Shown: piece by piece, positions 8,931-17,447 of the stretch
Numbering within the stretch: position 1 is the first letter of the stretch
Layout of the letters: the number at the start of each line of letters is the position of its first letter
Assembly: GCA_035366835.1 (NCBI GenBank)
Contig: DAOSIS010000016.1
Coordinates: 1-64,000, forward strand
Source: UBA6109 sp035366835
GTDB lineage: Bacteria > Desulfobacterota > Syntrophia > Syntrophales > UBA6109
Reading direction: 5' to 3'
Length of the DNA stretch: 64,000 nt
Position numbers and translations under genes: made by a program
Notes under the pieces: generated by a model
Told to the model about the DNA's origin: nothing
The model's database searches: none
What the model saw: the letters and a program-made list of their open reading frames with translations, nothing else

Positions 8931-9068
8931 GTCCCACTTGTCACCGCTTACCTTAATCGCCACAAGAAGATACTCGGGCATGCCACGATTACCACAACGA
9001 TGATCTATGCTCATGCGAGCCGTGAAACGATGAAAAACGAGATGCAGAAAATGAGGTTCAGCAAATGA
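8931..9068 (+). pseudogene. C-terminal stump of a tyrosine recombinase (integrase)
   Basis: The frame ending at TGA 9066-9068 reads KKILGHATITTTMIYAHASR, the last catalytic segment of phage/ICE integrases: L-G-H before the T-T-x-x-Y nucleophile. A stop at 8928 and the absence of upstream domains show that everything but the last ~45 residues is gone. Between it and tRNA-Lys lie short direct repeats (GTGGGTCCC at 9108-9116 and 9120-9128) of the kind seen near integrase ends. The stump lies on the tRNA's 3' side, the usual layout for elements inserted at a tRNA 3' end. Inferred: scar of a lost element. The 8718-9213 gap holds nothing else. Confidence 0.75.
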
Positions 9069-9213
9069 CGCCGGAATCGAATTTTCCCTGTTTGGATTTT
9101 GTCGGTCGTGGGTCCCCTTGTGGGTCCCTTACCCCCCCTAAAAAGCCGAGGTTTGCCGAGGTTTGGAAAAACGGTGTTTGCAGGGATAACTGTCGGAAGT
9201 CCTTGATTTTACT

Positions 9214-9289
9214 TGGTGGGCCGTGCGGGAATCGAACCCGCGACCAACGGATTAAAAGTCCGCTGCTCTACCGCCTGAGCTAACGGCCC
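9214..9289 (-). tRNA. tRNA-Lys (TTT anticodon), CCA encoded
   Basis: 76 nt with GGGCCGT acceptor strand, GCTC/GAGC D stem, anticodon loop CTTTTAA giving TTT, GCGGG/CCCGC T stem around TTCGATT, and an encoded CCA. All stems pair well. Confidence 0.97.
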
Positions 9290-9310
9290 ACGTATTTTTC
9301 AAAGGTGCCG

Positions 9311-9339
9311 TCTGTAACAGCACGGCTCCAAATTGTCAA
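9311..9339 (-). promoter_or_regulatory. Sigma-70 promoter for tRNA-Lys
   Basis: On the minus strand, TTGACA (9334-9339), 17 bp, then TACAGA (9311-9316) preceded by an extended -10 TG. Start would be near 9304, about 15 nt before the mature tRNA. Confidence 0.5.
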
Positions 9340-9354
9340 GAAAGAACTGGCTTC

Positions 9355-9372
9355 CCGCCGCTTCCGCGGCGG
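9355..9372 (-). terminator. Hairpin downstream of purA
   Basis: CCGCCGC-TTCC-GCGGCGG, a 7-bp stem with a tetraloop, 38 nt past the purA stop. The following T-run on the minus strand is weak, so this is a tentative terminator. Confidence 0.3.
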
Positions 9373-9409
9373 CGGAGCACCCGCAGGCACCGCCGCGTCC
9401 CGGCTCTTC

Positions 9410-10717
9410 CTACTTCCCGATGAAGAGGTTCTTAACCTTGATCGTCTCCTCGCGTCCCGCGCCCACCGAGACCAGCATCATCTTCGTGCCCGAAAGGTTC
9501 TCGATGCGCTGCACGTACCGCTTGGCGTTCTTGGGCAGGTCGCCGATCTGGCGCGCCTGGCAGATGTTCTCGGTCCAGCCTTCCATTTCTTCATAGATCG
9601 GTTGGCATGAGGCCAGAACCCGCGGGTTGGAAGGGACGGACTCCAGATATTCCTCGCCTGAAGGCGTGCGGTAGCCGACGCAGATCTTGAGCGTCTTCAA
9701 CCCCGTCAGGACGTCCAGCTTTGTGAGGGCCAGGCCGGAGAGGCCGTTGATGCGCGTGGTCTGGCGGATGAGGACCATGTCCAGCCAGCCGCAGCGGCGT
9801 TTCCTGCCTGTCGTGGCTCCGAATTCCCGCCCCACCTGCTGAATGCGCTCGCCGATCTCATCCTTCAGCTCCGTCGGGAAGGAGCCCTCGCCGACGCGGG
9901 TCGTGTAGGCCTTGCAGATGCCGATCACGGTCTTCAGTTCTCCGGGGCCGATGCCGCTTCCGCAGGCCGCGTTTCCGGCAACGGTGTTCGAGGAGGTGAC
10001 GTAGGGATAGGTGCCGTGGTCGATGTCGAGATGACTCCCCTGCGCGCCCTCGAAAAGGATCTTCTTTCCCTTGCGCGATTGACCGGCGACGATGAGGGAC
10101 GTGTCGGCCGCAAATTCGCGAAGGCGAGCCGCATAGCCCATGTATTCCTCGAAAACCGCCTCCGCCTGGATCGGCTTCTTCTCCTTGAAGAACTTGGTCA
10201 GATAGAAGTTCTTTTCCTCGAGGTTGCGGGAGAGCTTTTCCCGAAAAGTCTCCGGATCGAAGAGATCGCCGAAACGGATGCCGATCCGGGCCGCTTTGTC
10301 TTCATAAGCCGGTCCGATTCCGCGTCCCGTCGTCCCGATCTTTCTGCCGTCCTGCCTGGCTTCCCTCGCCACATCGATCCGGCGGTGATAGGGCATGATG
10401 AGGTGGGCGCATTCGCTCACGTAGAGTTTCGTGTGAGGGGGAAAAACGCCCCGTTCCTTGAGTCCGTCGATCTCCTGCAGAAGGACTCCCGGATCGACGA
10501 CCACGCCGTTGCCGATCACGCAGATCTTGTGATCGTGCAGGATGCCCGAGGGAATGAGGTGGAGGATGGTCTGCTCACCCTTCACGACGACGGTATGGCC
10601 GGCGTTGTTGCCCCCCTGGTAGCGGACGACGACGTCCGCGTCCTCCGCGTACAGGTCGACGACCTTCCCCTTGCCTTCGTCACCCCATTGGGTGCCGACG
10701 ATAACGACGCTGGACAT
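9410..10717 (-). CDS. purA: Adenylosuccinate synthetase
   Basis: 435 residues, the usual length. It joins IMP and aspartate using GTP in the first committed step to AMP, in the cytoplasm. Clear signatures: GTQWGDEGKGKVVD at residues 8-21 (GTP loop and catalytic Asp), GGNNAGHTVV, IGTTGRGIGPAYEDK, the LFEGAQGSHLDIDHGTYPYV block, and the C-terminal VSVGAGREETI. In the LFEGAQG motif a Ser replaces the common Thr, a mild change. It is the last gene of serC-serA-purA on the minus strand, 168 nt after serA with a hairpin between, so it may be read from the serine operon promoter or its own. Confidence 0.98.
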   Translation of the reverse strand: MSSVVIVGTQWGDEGKGKVVDLYAEDADVVVRYQGGNNAGHTVVVKGEQTILHLIPSGILHDHKICVIGNGVVVDPGVLLQEIDGLKERGVFPPHTKLYVSECAHLIMPYHRRIDVAREARQDGRKIGTTGRGIGPAYEDKAARIGIRFGDLFDPETFREKLSRNLEEKNFYLTKFFKEKKPIQAEAVFEEYMGYAARLREFAADTSLIVAGQSRKGKKILFEGAQGSHLDIDHGTYPYVTSSNTVAGNAACGSGIGPGELKTVIGICKAYTTRVGEGSFPTELKDEIGERIQQVGREFGATTGRKRRCGWLDMVLIRQTTRINGLSGLALTKLDVLTGLKTLKICVGYRTPSGEEYLESVPSNPRVLASCQPIYEEMEGWTENICQARQIGDLPKNAKRYVQRIENLSGTKMMLVSVGAGREETIKVKNLFIGK

Positions 10718-10796
10718 AATGCTGCTCCTATCGGCTTCAAGGATCAGGCGCGGCCGCCTGCGAAAGCATCACAGGAACCTGCGCCTACGCACACAA

Positions 10797-10836
10797 ATCC
10801 GACCCGGGGACCGAACAGAATCTCCGCGGGTCGGAT
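10797..10836 (-). other. 10-bp hairpin between serA and purA
   Basis: ATCCGACCCG (10797-10806) pairs exactly with CGGGTCGGAT (10827-10836) across a 20-nt loop. It could be an attenuating or processing hairpin between serA and purA. No T-run follows on the minus strand. Confidence 0.35.
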
Positions 10837-10885
10837 CCGTGCCATTGGCCAAACCCCGCGACAGGGGCCGTTCTTCTTCGCGGCG

Positions 10886-12469
10886 CTACATCTCCAAATC
10901 GGTCACCGAGATCATGTTCGGCAAAGCCTGCAGCTTTTTCAGCACCTCTGCGGAGACGACGCCGTCGGTGCTGATCGCGACCATGGCCTTGCCATCGACC
11001 TTGTCCCGGCTCAGGTGCAGTCGCGCGATATTCACGCCGTTCGCCCCCAGGGTCGTTCCGATATTGCCGATGACGCCCGGTTTGTCGACGTTGTAGAGGA
11101 CAAGCATGTGTCCCTCGGGGACCACGTCGAGGATGAATTCGTTGATCCGCACGATCCTCGGTTCCTGCCGTCCGTAGATGGTTCCGGCCGTACAGCTCTG
11201 CTCCTGGGGCGTCTTGACGCACAACTTGATGAGGCTGGTGTAGTCCTTCACCTCGGTGCTCCTGGATTCGACGACCCGGATGCCGCGCTCCTTGGCAATG
11301 AAGGGGGCGTTGATGTAGTTGACGTCGTCCTTGAGGATCGGTTCCAGCATGCCTTTCAGCACGGACAGGGTAACGGGCGCGATGTTGTATTTCAGGATCT
11401 CTCCGCTGTACTCGATGGTGACTTCCTGGATGGCGCCCTTGACAAGCTGGGTCTGGAACTTTCCCAGCTTCTCCCCCAAGGTCAGGTAAGGCTGAAGGAT
11501 GCCCAAGACTTCCGCGCTCACAGACGGGAAATTGACGGCATTCTGAATCTCGCCGCGGGTGAAGTAGGCGACCATCTGTTCGGCGATGGCGATCGCGACG
11601 TTGGTCTGCGCCTCGTCGGTGGCGGCGCCCAGGTGCGGCGTGCAGATCACGTTGTCCAGCCCGACGAGCGCCATGTTCTTGGTAGGCTCCTCTTCGAAGA
11701 CGTCGAGCGCCGCACCGGCGACCTTGCCGGAGACGAGCGCATCGTAAAGATCCTTTTCCACGACGAGCCCGCCGCGGGCGCAATTGACGATGAAGACGCC
11801 TTTCTTCATCTTGGCAAAGGCTTCGGCGTTGATGATGCCCTTGGTTTCCTTCGTCATCGGGGTGTGAATGGTGATGAAATCGGCATTGCGGTAGATCTCG
11901 TCGAGGGACGCGATTTTCACGCCCAACTGCTCTGCCGCCTCGGGCGAGATGAAGGGGTCGTAGGCGAGGACGTTCATCCGCAGGCCCTGGGCGCGGGTCG
12001 CCACAATGCTGCCGACACGGCCGATTCCGACGATGCCGAGGGTCTTGTTGCAGACCTCATGGCCCATGAACTTGCTCTTCTCCCACTTGCCGGCCTTCAC
12101 GGAGGCCGTCGCCTGGGGGATCTTGCGGGCGAGGGCCAGCATCATCGCGATGGCGTGTTCGCCAGTCGTGACGCTGTTGCCGCCCGGCGTGTTCATCACC
12201 ACGATGCCGCGCTTGCTGGCGGCGTTCGCGTCGATCGTGTCGACGCCGGCGCCGGCGCGCCCGATGACGGCAAGCCTGTCGGCGGCTGCGATGATCTCCG
12301 CGGTGACCTTCGTCGCGCTGCGCACGACGAGGCCGTCGTAATTCTTGATGATCGCCTTGAGTTCCTCCGGTTTGAGCTTGGTCTGGACATCGACTTCGAT
12401 GTCCGGCGCCTTCTTCAGGATTTCTATGCATTCAGCGGCCACGGAATCGCTGACGAGTATCTTCTTCAT
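10886..12469 (-). CDS. serA: D-3-phosphoglycerate dehydrogenase
   Basis: 527 residues, the long form with substrate domain, NAD-binding Rossmann domain (LGIVGIGRVGSIVATRAQG, residues ~140-160), the intervening ASB domain and a C-terminal ACT domain (HMLVLYNVDKPGVIGNIG). Catalytic residues lie in NCARGGLVVE (Arg), the Glu of LDVFEEEP and His of CTPHLGAAT. It oxidises 3-phosphoglycerate to 3-phosphohydroxypyruvate, the entry to serine. The ACT domain is the usual site of serine feedback. ATG 12469 follows AAGGAGG. It sits 58 nt downstream of serC on the same strand, giving both adjacent steps of the pathway in one operon. Confidence 0.98.
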   Translation of the reverse strand: MKKILVSDSVAAECIEILKKAPDIEVDVQTKLKPEELKAIIKNYDGLVVRSATKVTAEIIAAADRLAVIGRAGAGVDTIDANAASKRGIVVMNTPGGNSVTTGEHAIAMMLALARKIPQATASVKAGKWEKSKFMGHEVCNKTLGIVGIGRVGSIVATRAQGLRMNVLAYDPFISPEAAEQLGVKIASLDEIYRNADFITIHTPMTKETKGIINAEAFAKMKKGVFIVNCARGGLVVEKDLYDALVSGKVAGAALDVFEEEPTKNMALVGLDNVICTPHLGAATDEAQTNVAIAIAEQMVAYFTRGEIQNAVNFPSVSAEVLGILQPYLTLGEKLGKFQTQLVKGAIQEVTIEYSGEILKYNIAPVTLSVLKGMLEPILKDDVNYINAPFIAKERGIRVVESRSTEVKDYTSLIKLCVKTPQEQSCTAGTIYGRQEPRIVRINEFILDVVPEGHMLVLYNVDKPGVIGNIGTTLGANGVNIARLHLSRDKVDGKAMVAISTDGVVSAEVLKKLQALPNMISVTDLEM

Positions 12470-12527
12470 TTCTCAGCCTCCTTAGTATGCCTGTCTTGCG
12501 GGAAGCGTGCGCCGCACGCATGACCCG

Positions 12528-13655
12528 CTAGATCGTCTGCAATTTTGCGGCGTAAACCTTGTCCAATTCGCCAAGGACGGTGCGCACGTCGGACGTCTCG
12601 AGCGTGGGGCCGCACCAGAAACGCAAGCCTGGAGGGGCGTCGCGGTAGGCGGCGACGTCGTGGGCGACATTCTTCTTGCTCAGCTCCGAAGCGATTCCCT
12701 TGGTGAACTTTGCCTGGTCATCTTTCGACAGGGCCTTGACCTTGTCGCTCGTAATGATGAGACAGACGGAGGTGTTGGAGCGGATCTCAGGGGATGCGGC
12801 GAGAAAATCCACCCAGTCCCGCTGGGCGACCCAGTCTTCGACGACCTTGAGATTGGCTTTGCTCCTCGCGATCAGACCCGAAAGGCCGATCCCGCCCGCC
12901 CACTTCAGGGCGTCCAGATAATCCTCGACGCACAGCATGGAGGGGGTGTTGATCGTGTCTCCCTCGAAGATCGAAAGGTTGACCTTGCCGCTTTTCTTCA
13001 AGCGGAAGATCTTGGGGAGCGGCCAGGCGGGATCGTAGGATTCGATCCTCGCGACGGCGCGGGGGCTGAACACCAGCATCCCGTGCGCCGCTTCGCCGCC
13101 GAGGCATTTCTGCCAAGAGAAGGTGACGACGTCGACCTTGGACCATTCGATCTCCATCGCGAAGGCCGCGCTGGTCGCATCGCAGAGGGAGAGGCCCTGG
13201 CGGTCGGCGGGGATCCAGTTCCAGTGGGGAACCTTCACGCCGCTCGTGGTCCCGTTGGCGACGAAGACCACATCGTTGGACCAGTCGACCTTGGAGAGGT
13301 CGGGGATCTTGCCGTAGTCGGCTTTGAGGACCGTGGGATTGAGCTTCAACTGCTTGGCGGCGTCCGTCGCCCAGCCGTCGGAGAAGCTCTCCCAGACCAG
13401 GACCGTCACGGGGCGGGGTCCGAGAAGGGTCCACATGGCCGCTTCGAAGGCGCCCGTATCGGAGGCCGGCATGATGGCGACGAGGTAGTTATCGGGTATC
13501 TGGAGGATCTTCCGGGTTTCACCGATGGCTCGTTTGAGACGCTCTTTGCCGAGGGCCGAGCGGTGGGACCGGCCGACGGGGGCATCCTTCAGGGCGTCGA
13601 GACTCCAGTTCGGCCTCTTGCTGCAGGGGCCCGATCCGAAATTGGGATTATGCAT
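12528..13655 (-). CDS. serC: Phosphoserine aminotransferase
   Basis: About 375 residues of the SerC form common in alpha- and some deltaproteobacteria, a PLP enzyme turning 3-phosphohydroxypyruvate and glutamate into phosphoserine. Seen: NFGSGPCSKRP at the start, GRSHRSALGKERL, the Asp of LSLCDATSAAF and the PLP lysine in TFSWQKCLGGEAAHG. Start: ATG at 13655 with GAAAGGA 9 nt upstream; the ATG 30 nt further up lacks a site. First gene of the minus-strand serine operon; radA diverges from it across 157 nt that must hold both promoters. No serB is present in the window. Confidence 0.95.
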   Translation of the reverse strand: MHNPNFGSGPCSKRPNWSLDALKDAPVGRSHRSALGKERLKRAIGETRKILQIPDNYLVAIMPASDTGAFEAAMWTLLGPRPVTVLVWESFSDGWATDAAKQLKLNPTVLKADYGKIPDLSKVDWSNDVVFVANGTTSGVKVPHWNWIPADRQGLSLCDATSAAFAMEIEWSKVDVVTFSWQKCLGGEAAHGMLVFSPRAVARIESYDPAWPLPKIFRLKKSGKVNLSIFEGDTINTPSMLCVEDYLDALKWAGGIGLSGLIARSKANLKVVEDWVAQRDWVDFLAASPEIRSNTSVCLIITSDKVKALSKDDQAKFTKGIASELSKKNVAHDVAAYRDAPPGLRFWCGPTLETSDVRTVLGELDKVYAAKLQTI

Positions 13656-13812
13656 ATCAATCGTCCTTTCAAAAGATGAGATCATAATGAAGGCTCCCTA
13701 TACCAATATTGCCCTTCCAAGACAAGACCGGGTTTTGGACGGCAGAGGATGCCTTTCTTTCGATTGACTCCGGGCGCAAAGTGCATAATAGTCGCCGGGT
13801 GGGGGATTCGCG

Positions 13813-15174
13813 ATGAAGAAGGGAAAGACCGAGTTCTTCTGCCAGAACTGCGGGTACGCATCGCCCAAGTGGCTGGGCCGCTGCCCCTCCTGCGGCGAGT
13901 GGAACCGCTTCGTCGAGGAGGAGGTGCGTGACGAGGGCGCCCCCTCCCTGGCAGCGGAACTGCGCTTCAGCGAGCAGCCGCTGCCGGTGAACGACATCCC
14001 GGCGCAGGAGAAGGAGCGTCTCGCAACGGGGATGGTGGAGATCGACCGCGTCTTGGGCGGCGGGATCGTCGGGGGCGCGGCCGTCCTGGTCGGGGGGGAT
14101 CCGGGCATCGGAAAGTCCACCCTCCTCATGCAGGTGATGAACGCCCTCTCCACGGCGGGACGGAAGACTCTTTACATCTCCGGCGAGGAATCGGCGCGCC
14201 AGATCAAGATCCGGGCCGGCCGGATCGGAGCCCTGGCGAAGGATCTCTACGTCCTGGTGGAGATCGATCTCGATACCATGATCCGCCGCATCCAGGAAAT
14301 CGGTCCCGCCGCCGTCGTGATCGATTCCATCCAGACGGCCTATTCTTCCGCTCTGGGCTCCGCACCGGGAAGCGTCGGCCAGGTCCGTGAGACCGCTGCC
14401 CGCCTGATCATGCTGGCGAAGAAGACGGGCATCCCGGTATTCTTCGTCGGTCACGTGACCAAGGAGGGCGCGATCGCCGGTCCCAAGGTCCTGGAGCACA
14501 TGGTGGATACGGTGCTCTACTTCGAGGGGGATTCCTCCCATGCCTACCGCGTCCTGCGGAGCATCAAGAACCGGTTCGGTCCCGCCAACGAAATCGCCGT
14601 CTTCGAGATGGGGGACAGCGGCCTCCGCGAGGTCGGCAATCCCTCGGCGTTCTTCCTGGCCGAGCGGCCGGAGGATGTCTGCGGGTCCGTCGTTGTGCCC
14701 AGCATGGAAGGGACGAGGCCGATCCTCGTCGAAATCCAGGCGCTGGTCCACCCGACGAACTTCGGGATGCCCCGGCGGACGGCGATCGGCGTCGATCCGA
14801 ACCGCGTATCCCTGCTGGTCGCCGTCATGGACAAGGTCTGCGGGTTGCACCTTTCGAACCACGACATCTTCCTCAATGTGGCCGGAGGCATCCGGGTGAG
14901 CGAACCCGCCGTGGACTTGGGGATCGTTTCCGCCATGGCCTCCAGCTTCCTGGACCGGCCGATCGAAGCCGGGACCGTTGTCTTCGGAGAAGTCGGACTC
15001 GCCGGAGAGATCCGCGCCACCGCGCACGCCGACCTGCGCATCCGCGAGGCGGCCCGCATGGGCTTCCGGCGGTGCATTCTGCCCCGCACGGGACGCCGGA
15101 AGGACGAAGGCGGCGGGACCATGAAGAAGATCCCGATCGGCCGGCTGAAGGATCTCGTGGAGCAGCTTTTCTAG
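13813..15174 (+). CDS. radA: DNA repair/branch-migration ATPase RadA (Sms)
   Basis: 453 residues. Order of parts: C4 zinc finger (CQNCGYASPKWLGRCPSC, residues ~10-30), RecA-like ATPase with Walker A GGDPGIGKST, the RadA-specific KNRFG motif (in IKNRFGPANEIAVF), and a C-terminal Lon-protease-like domain (VNGG-like NVAGGIRVSEPAVDLGIV) that lacks a catalytic role in this family. It helps process recombination intermediates. ATG 13813 follows a G-rich site. It runs toward groES, but a clear promoter at 15236 separates the two. Confidence 0.97.
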   Translation: MKKGKTEFFCQNCGYASPKWLGRCPSCGEWNRFVEEEVRDEGAPSLAAELRFSEQPLPVNDIPAQEKERLATGMVEIDRVLGGGIVGGAAVLVGGDPGIGKSTLLMQVMNALSTAGRKTLYISGEESARQIKIRAGRIGALAKDLYVLVEIDLDTMIRRIQEIGPAAVVIDSIQTAYSSALGSAPGSVGQVRETAARLIMLAKKTGIPVFFVGHVTKEGAIAGPKVLEHMVDTVLYFEGDSSHAYRVLRSIKNRFGPANEIAVFEMGDSGLREVGNPSAFFLAERPEDVCGSVVVPSMEGTRPILVEIQALVHPTNFGMPRRTAIGVDPNRVSLLVAVMDKVCGLHLSNHDIFLNVAGGIRVSEPAVDLGIVSAMASSFLDRPIEAGTVVFGEVGLAGEIRATAHADLRIREAARMGFRRCILPRTGRRKDEGGGTMKKIPIGRLKDLVEQLF

Positions 15175-15235
15175 GGAATTTTCTTCCGTCTTTTCGCGAT
15201 GTTTTCCTTCCGGAATGCTTTTTTTCCGGAAACGC

Positions 15236-15265
15236 TTGACAGGCAGGTATTCGTGCTTATATATA
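15236..15265 (+). promoter_or_regulatory. Sigma-70 promoter of groES-groEL
   Basis: TTGACA at 15236-15241 and TATATA at 15260-15265 with an 18-bp spacer, about 65 nt upstream of groES. I looked for a CIRCE element (TTAGCACTC/GAGTGCTAA) and a heat-shock sigma-32 box and saw neither. Confidence 0.6.
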
Positions 15266-15336
15266 ACCAAGTTTTTCAAAAGCCATGATTTTCATTGTAT
15301 CTTTGCAGACAACATCGAGAAAGGAGAGATGTGAGT

Positions 15337-15627
15337 ATGAAGATTCGGCCGTTGCAGGACAGAGTGATCGTGAAGCGTCTGGAAGAGGAACAAAAGACAA
15401 AGGGAGGCATCATCATCCCCGATACCGCGAAGGAAAAACCCATCGAGGGCCAGGTTGTCGCAGTGGGGAAGGGCAAGATGGGAGAAGATGGGAAACTGGT
15501 GAAGCCGGACGTGAAAGTGGGCGACAGGATCCTCTTCGGGAAATACGCCGGCACGGAAGTCAAGATCGACGGCGTCGAGCACCTGATCATGAGGGAAGAC
15601 GACATTCTCGGTGTGATCGAGAAATAA
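15337..15627 (+). CDS. groES: Co-chaperonin GroES
   Basis: 96 residues, the normal size. MKIRPLQDRVIVKRLEEE starts the fold; TKGGIIIPDTAKEKP is the mobile loop that docks on GroEL, and VGDRILFGKYAGTEVKIDG the central barrel. It caps the GroEL chamber during ATP-driven folding. Start at ATG 15337 after AAGGAGAG; an upstream in-frame TTG at 15295 has no site. groEL follows after 31 nt with its own strong AAGGAGG, so both are made from one message. Confidence 0.98.
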   Translation: MKIRPLQDRVIVKRLEEEQKTKGGIIIPDTAKEKPIEGQVVAVGKGKMGEDGKLVKPDVKVGDRILFGKYAGTEVKIDGVEHLIMREDDILGVIEK

Positions 15628-15658
15628 GGAATATCGGACAACAAGGAGGAGAATATCC

Positions 15659-17293
15659 ATGTCAGCGAAAATACTTCAGTACGATGAAGATGCGAGAAAG
15701 TCGATCCTCAAAGGTGTGAACGCCCTTGCGGATGCCGTGAAGGTCACCCTGGGCCCAAAAGGCCGCAACGTGATCATCGACAAGAGCTTCGGTTCGCCGA
15801 CCGTCACCAAGGACGGTGTGACGGTTGCCAAAGAGATTGAACTGGCGGACAAGTTCGAAAACATGGGCGCCCAGATGGTCCGGGAAGTTGCCAGCAAAAC
15901 GAGCGACGTGGCCGGCGACGGTACGACGACGGCGACGATCCTCGCGCAGGCGATCTATCGCGAAGGCGTGAAGGCCGTTGCAGCGGGCAGCAATCCCATG
16001 GACATCAAGCGCGGCATCGACAAGGCCGTTGAAACGGTCGTCAAGGAACTGAGCAAGCTCAGCAAACCGACGAAGGATCAGAAAGAAGTGGCCCAGGTCG
16101 GGACGATTTCGGCCAACAACGACGAATCGATCGGCAACATCATCGCCGAGGCGATGGGCAAAGTCGGCAAGGAAGGCGTCATTACCGTCGAAGAGGCGAA
16201 GAGTCTGGAGACGGAATTGGACATCGTGGAAGGCATGCAGTTCGACCGCGGTTACATCTCCCCCTATTTCGTCACCAACGCCGAGAAGATGGTGACGGAA
16301 CTGGAAGACTGCTACATCCTCATCCATGACAAGAAGATCAGCGGCATGAAGGACCTCCTGCCGGTTCTCGAGCAGATCGCCAAGATCGGCCGGCCGATGC
16401 TGATCATCGCCGAGGACATCGAAGGCGAAGCCCTCGCGACGCTGGTCGTCAACAAGATCCGCGGCACCTTGCATGTCGCAGCGGTGAAGGCCCCGGGTTT
16501 CGGCGACCGCCGCAAGGCCATGCTGGAAGACATCGCGATCCTGACGGGCGGCAAGGTCATCTCCGAGGAGATGGGCGCCAAGCTCGAGAACACGCGTATC
16601 GAGGATCTGGGACGCGCCAAGCGCGTTTCGATCGACAAGGACAATACGACGATCATCGACGGCGCCGGTTCGCGCGCGGCCCTCGAGGGGCGGGTGAAGC
16701 AGATCCGCGCCCAGATCGAGGAAACGACCTCCGATTACGACCGTGAGAAGCTCCAGGAGCGCATGGCGAAACTGGTCGGCGGCGTGGCCGTGATCAAGGT
16801 CGGTGCGGCGACGGAAGTCGAGATGAAGGAAAAGAAGGCGCGCGTCGAGGACGCCCTCAACGCAACCCGCGCGGCCGTTGAGGAAGGGATCGTCCCCGGC
16901 GGCGGCGTCGCTTATATCCGGACGCTCGGCGCCCTGGACAAACTGAAGCTCGAAGGCGACCAGGCCATCGGCGTGAATATCATCAAGAAGTCCTTGGAAG
17001 AGCCTCTCCGCATGATCGCTGCCAACGCAGGCTGGGAAGGCAGCGTCGTGGTCGAGAAGGTGAAAGAGAAGAAAGGCGCCTTCGGATTCAACGCGGCGAA
17101 CGAGACGTTCGAGGACGTCATCGAGGCGGGTGTCATCGACCCGACGAAGGTCACGCGGTTCGCCTTGCAGAATGCGGCGAGCGTCGCTTCCATGATGCTG
17201 ACGACCCAATGCATGGTGGCCGAGAAACCCAAGGAAGAGACGGCGCCGGCCATGCCTCCCGGAGGCGGCGGATATCCCGGCATGGGGATGTAA
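15659..17293 (+). CDS. groEL: Chaperonin GroEL
   Basis: 544 residues, the usual length. It forms the double seven-ring folding chamber. Seen: LGPKGRNVIIDKSFGSP near residue 30, the ATP-site GDGTTTATILAQ (with the catalytic Asp further on in NDEVKS-equivalent sequence), and the flexible methionine/glycine tail ending PPGGGGYPGMGM. Directly after groES; an excellent terminator lies 43 nt past the stop. Only one groEL copy is in the window. Confidence 0.99.
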   Translation: MSAKILQYDEDARKSILKGVNALADAVKVTLGPKGRNVIIDKSFGSPTVTKDGVTVAKEIELADKFENMGAQMVREVASKTSDVAGDGTTTATILAQAIYREGVKAVAAGSNPMDIKRGIDKAVETVVKELSKLSKPTKDQKEVAQVGTISANNDESIGNIIAEAMGKVGKEGVITVEEAKSLETELDIVEGMQFDRGYISPYFVTNAEKMVTELEDCYILIHDKKISGMKDLLPVLEQIAKIGRPMLIIAEDIEGEALATLVVNKIRGTLHVAAVKAPGFGDRRKAMLEDIAILTGGKVISEEMGAKLENTRIEDLGRAKRVSIDKDNTTIIDGAGSRAALEGRVKQIRAQIEETTSDYDREKLQERMAKLVGGVAVIKVGAATEVEMKEKKARVEDALNATRAAVEEGIVPGGGVAYIRTLGALDKLKLEGDQAIGVNIIKKSLEEPLRMIAANAGWEGSVVVEKVKEKKGAFGFNAANETFEDVIEAGVIDPTKVTRFALQNAASVASMMLTTQCMVAEKPKEETAPAMPPGGGGYPGMGM

Positions 17294-17335
17294 TCGCGTT
17301 CCCATTCGATCCCGATCGCGGATCTCATGCACCGA

Positions 17336-17366
17336 CCCCCCGGCCTTCACAGGCCGGGGGGTTTTT
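17336..17366 (+). terminator. Intrinsic terminator of groES-groEL
   Basis: CCCCCCGGCC (17336-17345), loop TTCACA, GGCCGGGGGG (17352-17361), then TTTTT. Perfect 10-bp GC stem. Confidence 0.92.
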
Positions 17367-17447
17367 CGTTTTTCCCGGTTCCTCTTGAAAGCGGCCGTCT
17401 TCTGTGGTACGTAACGCAGCTATTTCCGATAATTGAAAGGGCATCGC

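Noticed and set aside
9065..9283. Short plus-strand frame running through tRNA-Lys
   Set aside because: It overlaps a structurally perfect tRNA on the other strand and resembles spurious proteins read from tRNA antisense.
10016..12523. Long plus-strand open frame (about 835 codons) opposite purA and serA
   Set aside because: It lies antisense to two well-recognised enzymes, has no family motif, and is the kind of long shadow frame expected in GC-rich DNA.
12507..13679. Plus-strand open frame of about 390 codons opposite serC
   Set aside because: Antisense shadow of serC without ribosome site or motifs.
15175..15336. CIRCE or sigma-32 control of groES-groEL
   Set aside because: No inverted repeat of the CIRCE type and no heat-shock boxes; only sigma-70 hexamers are seen.
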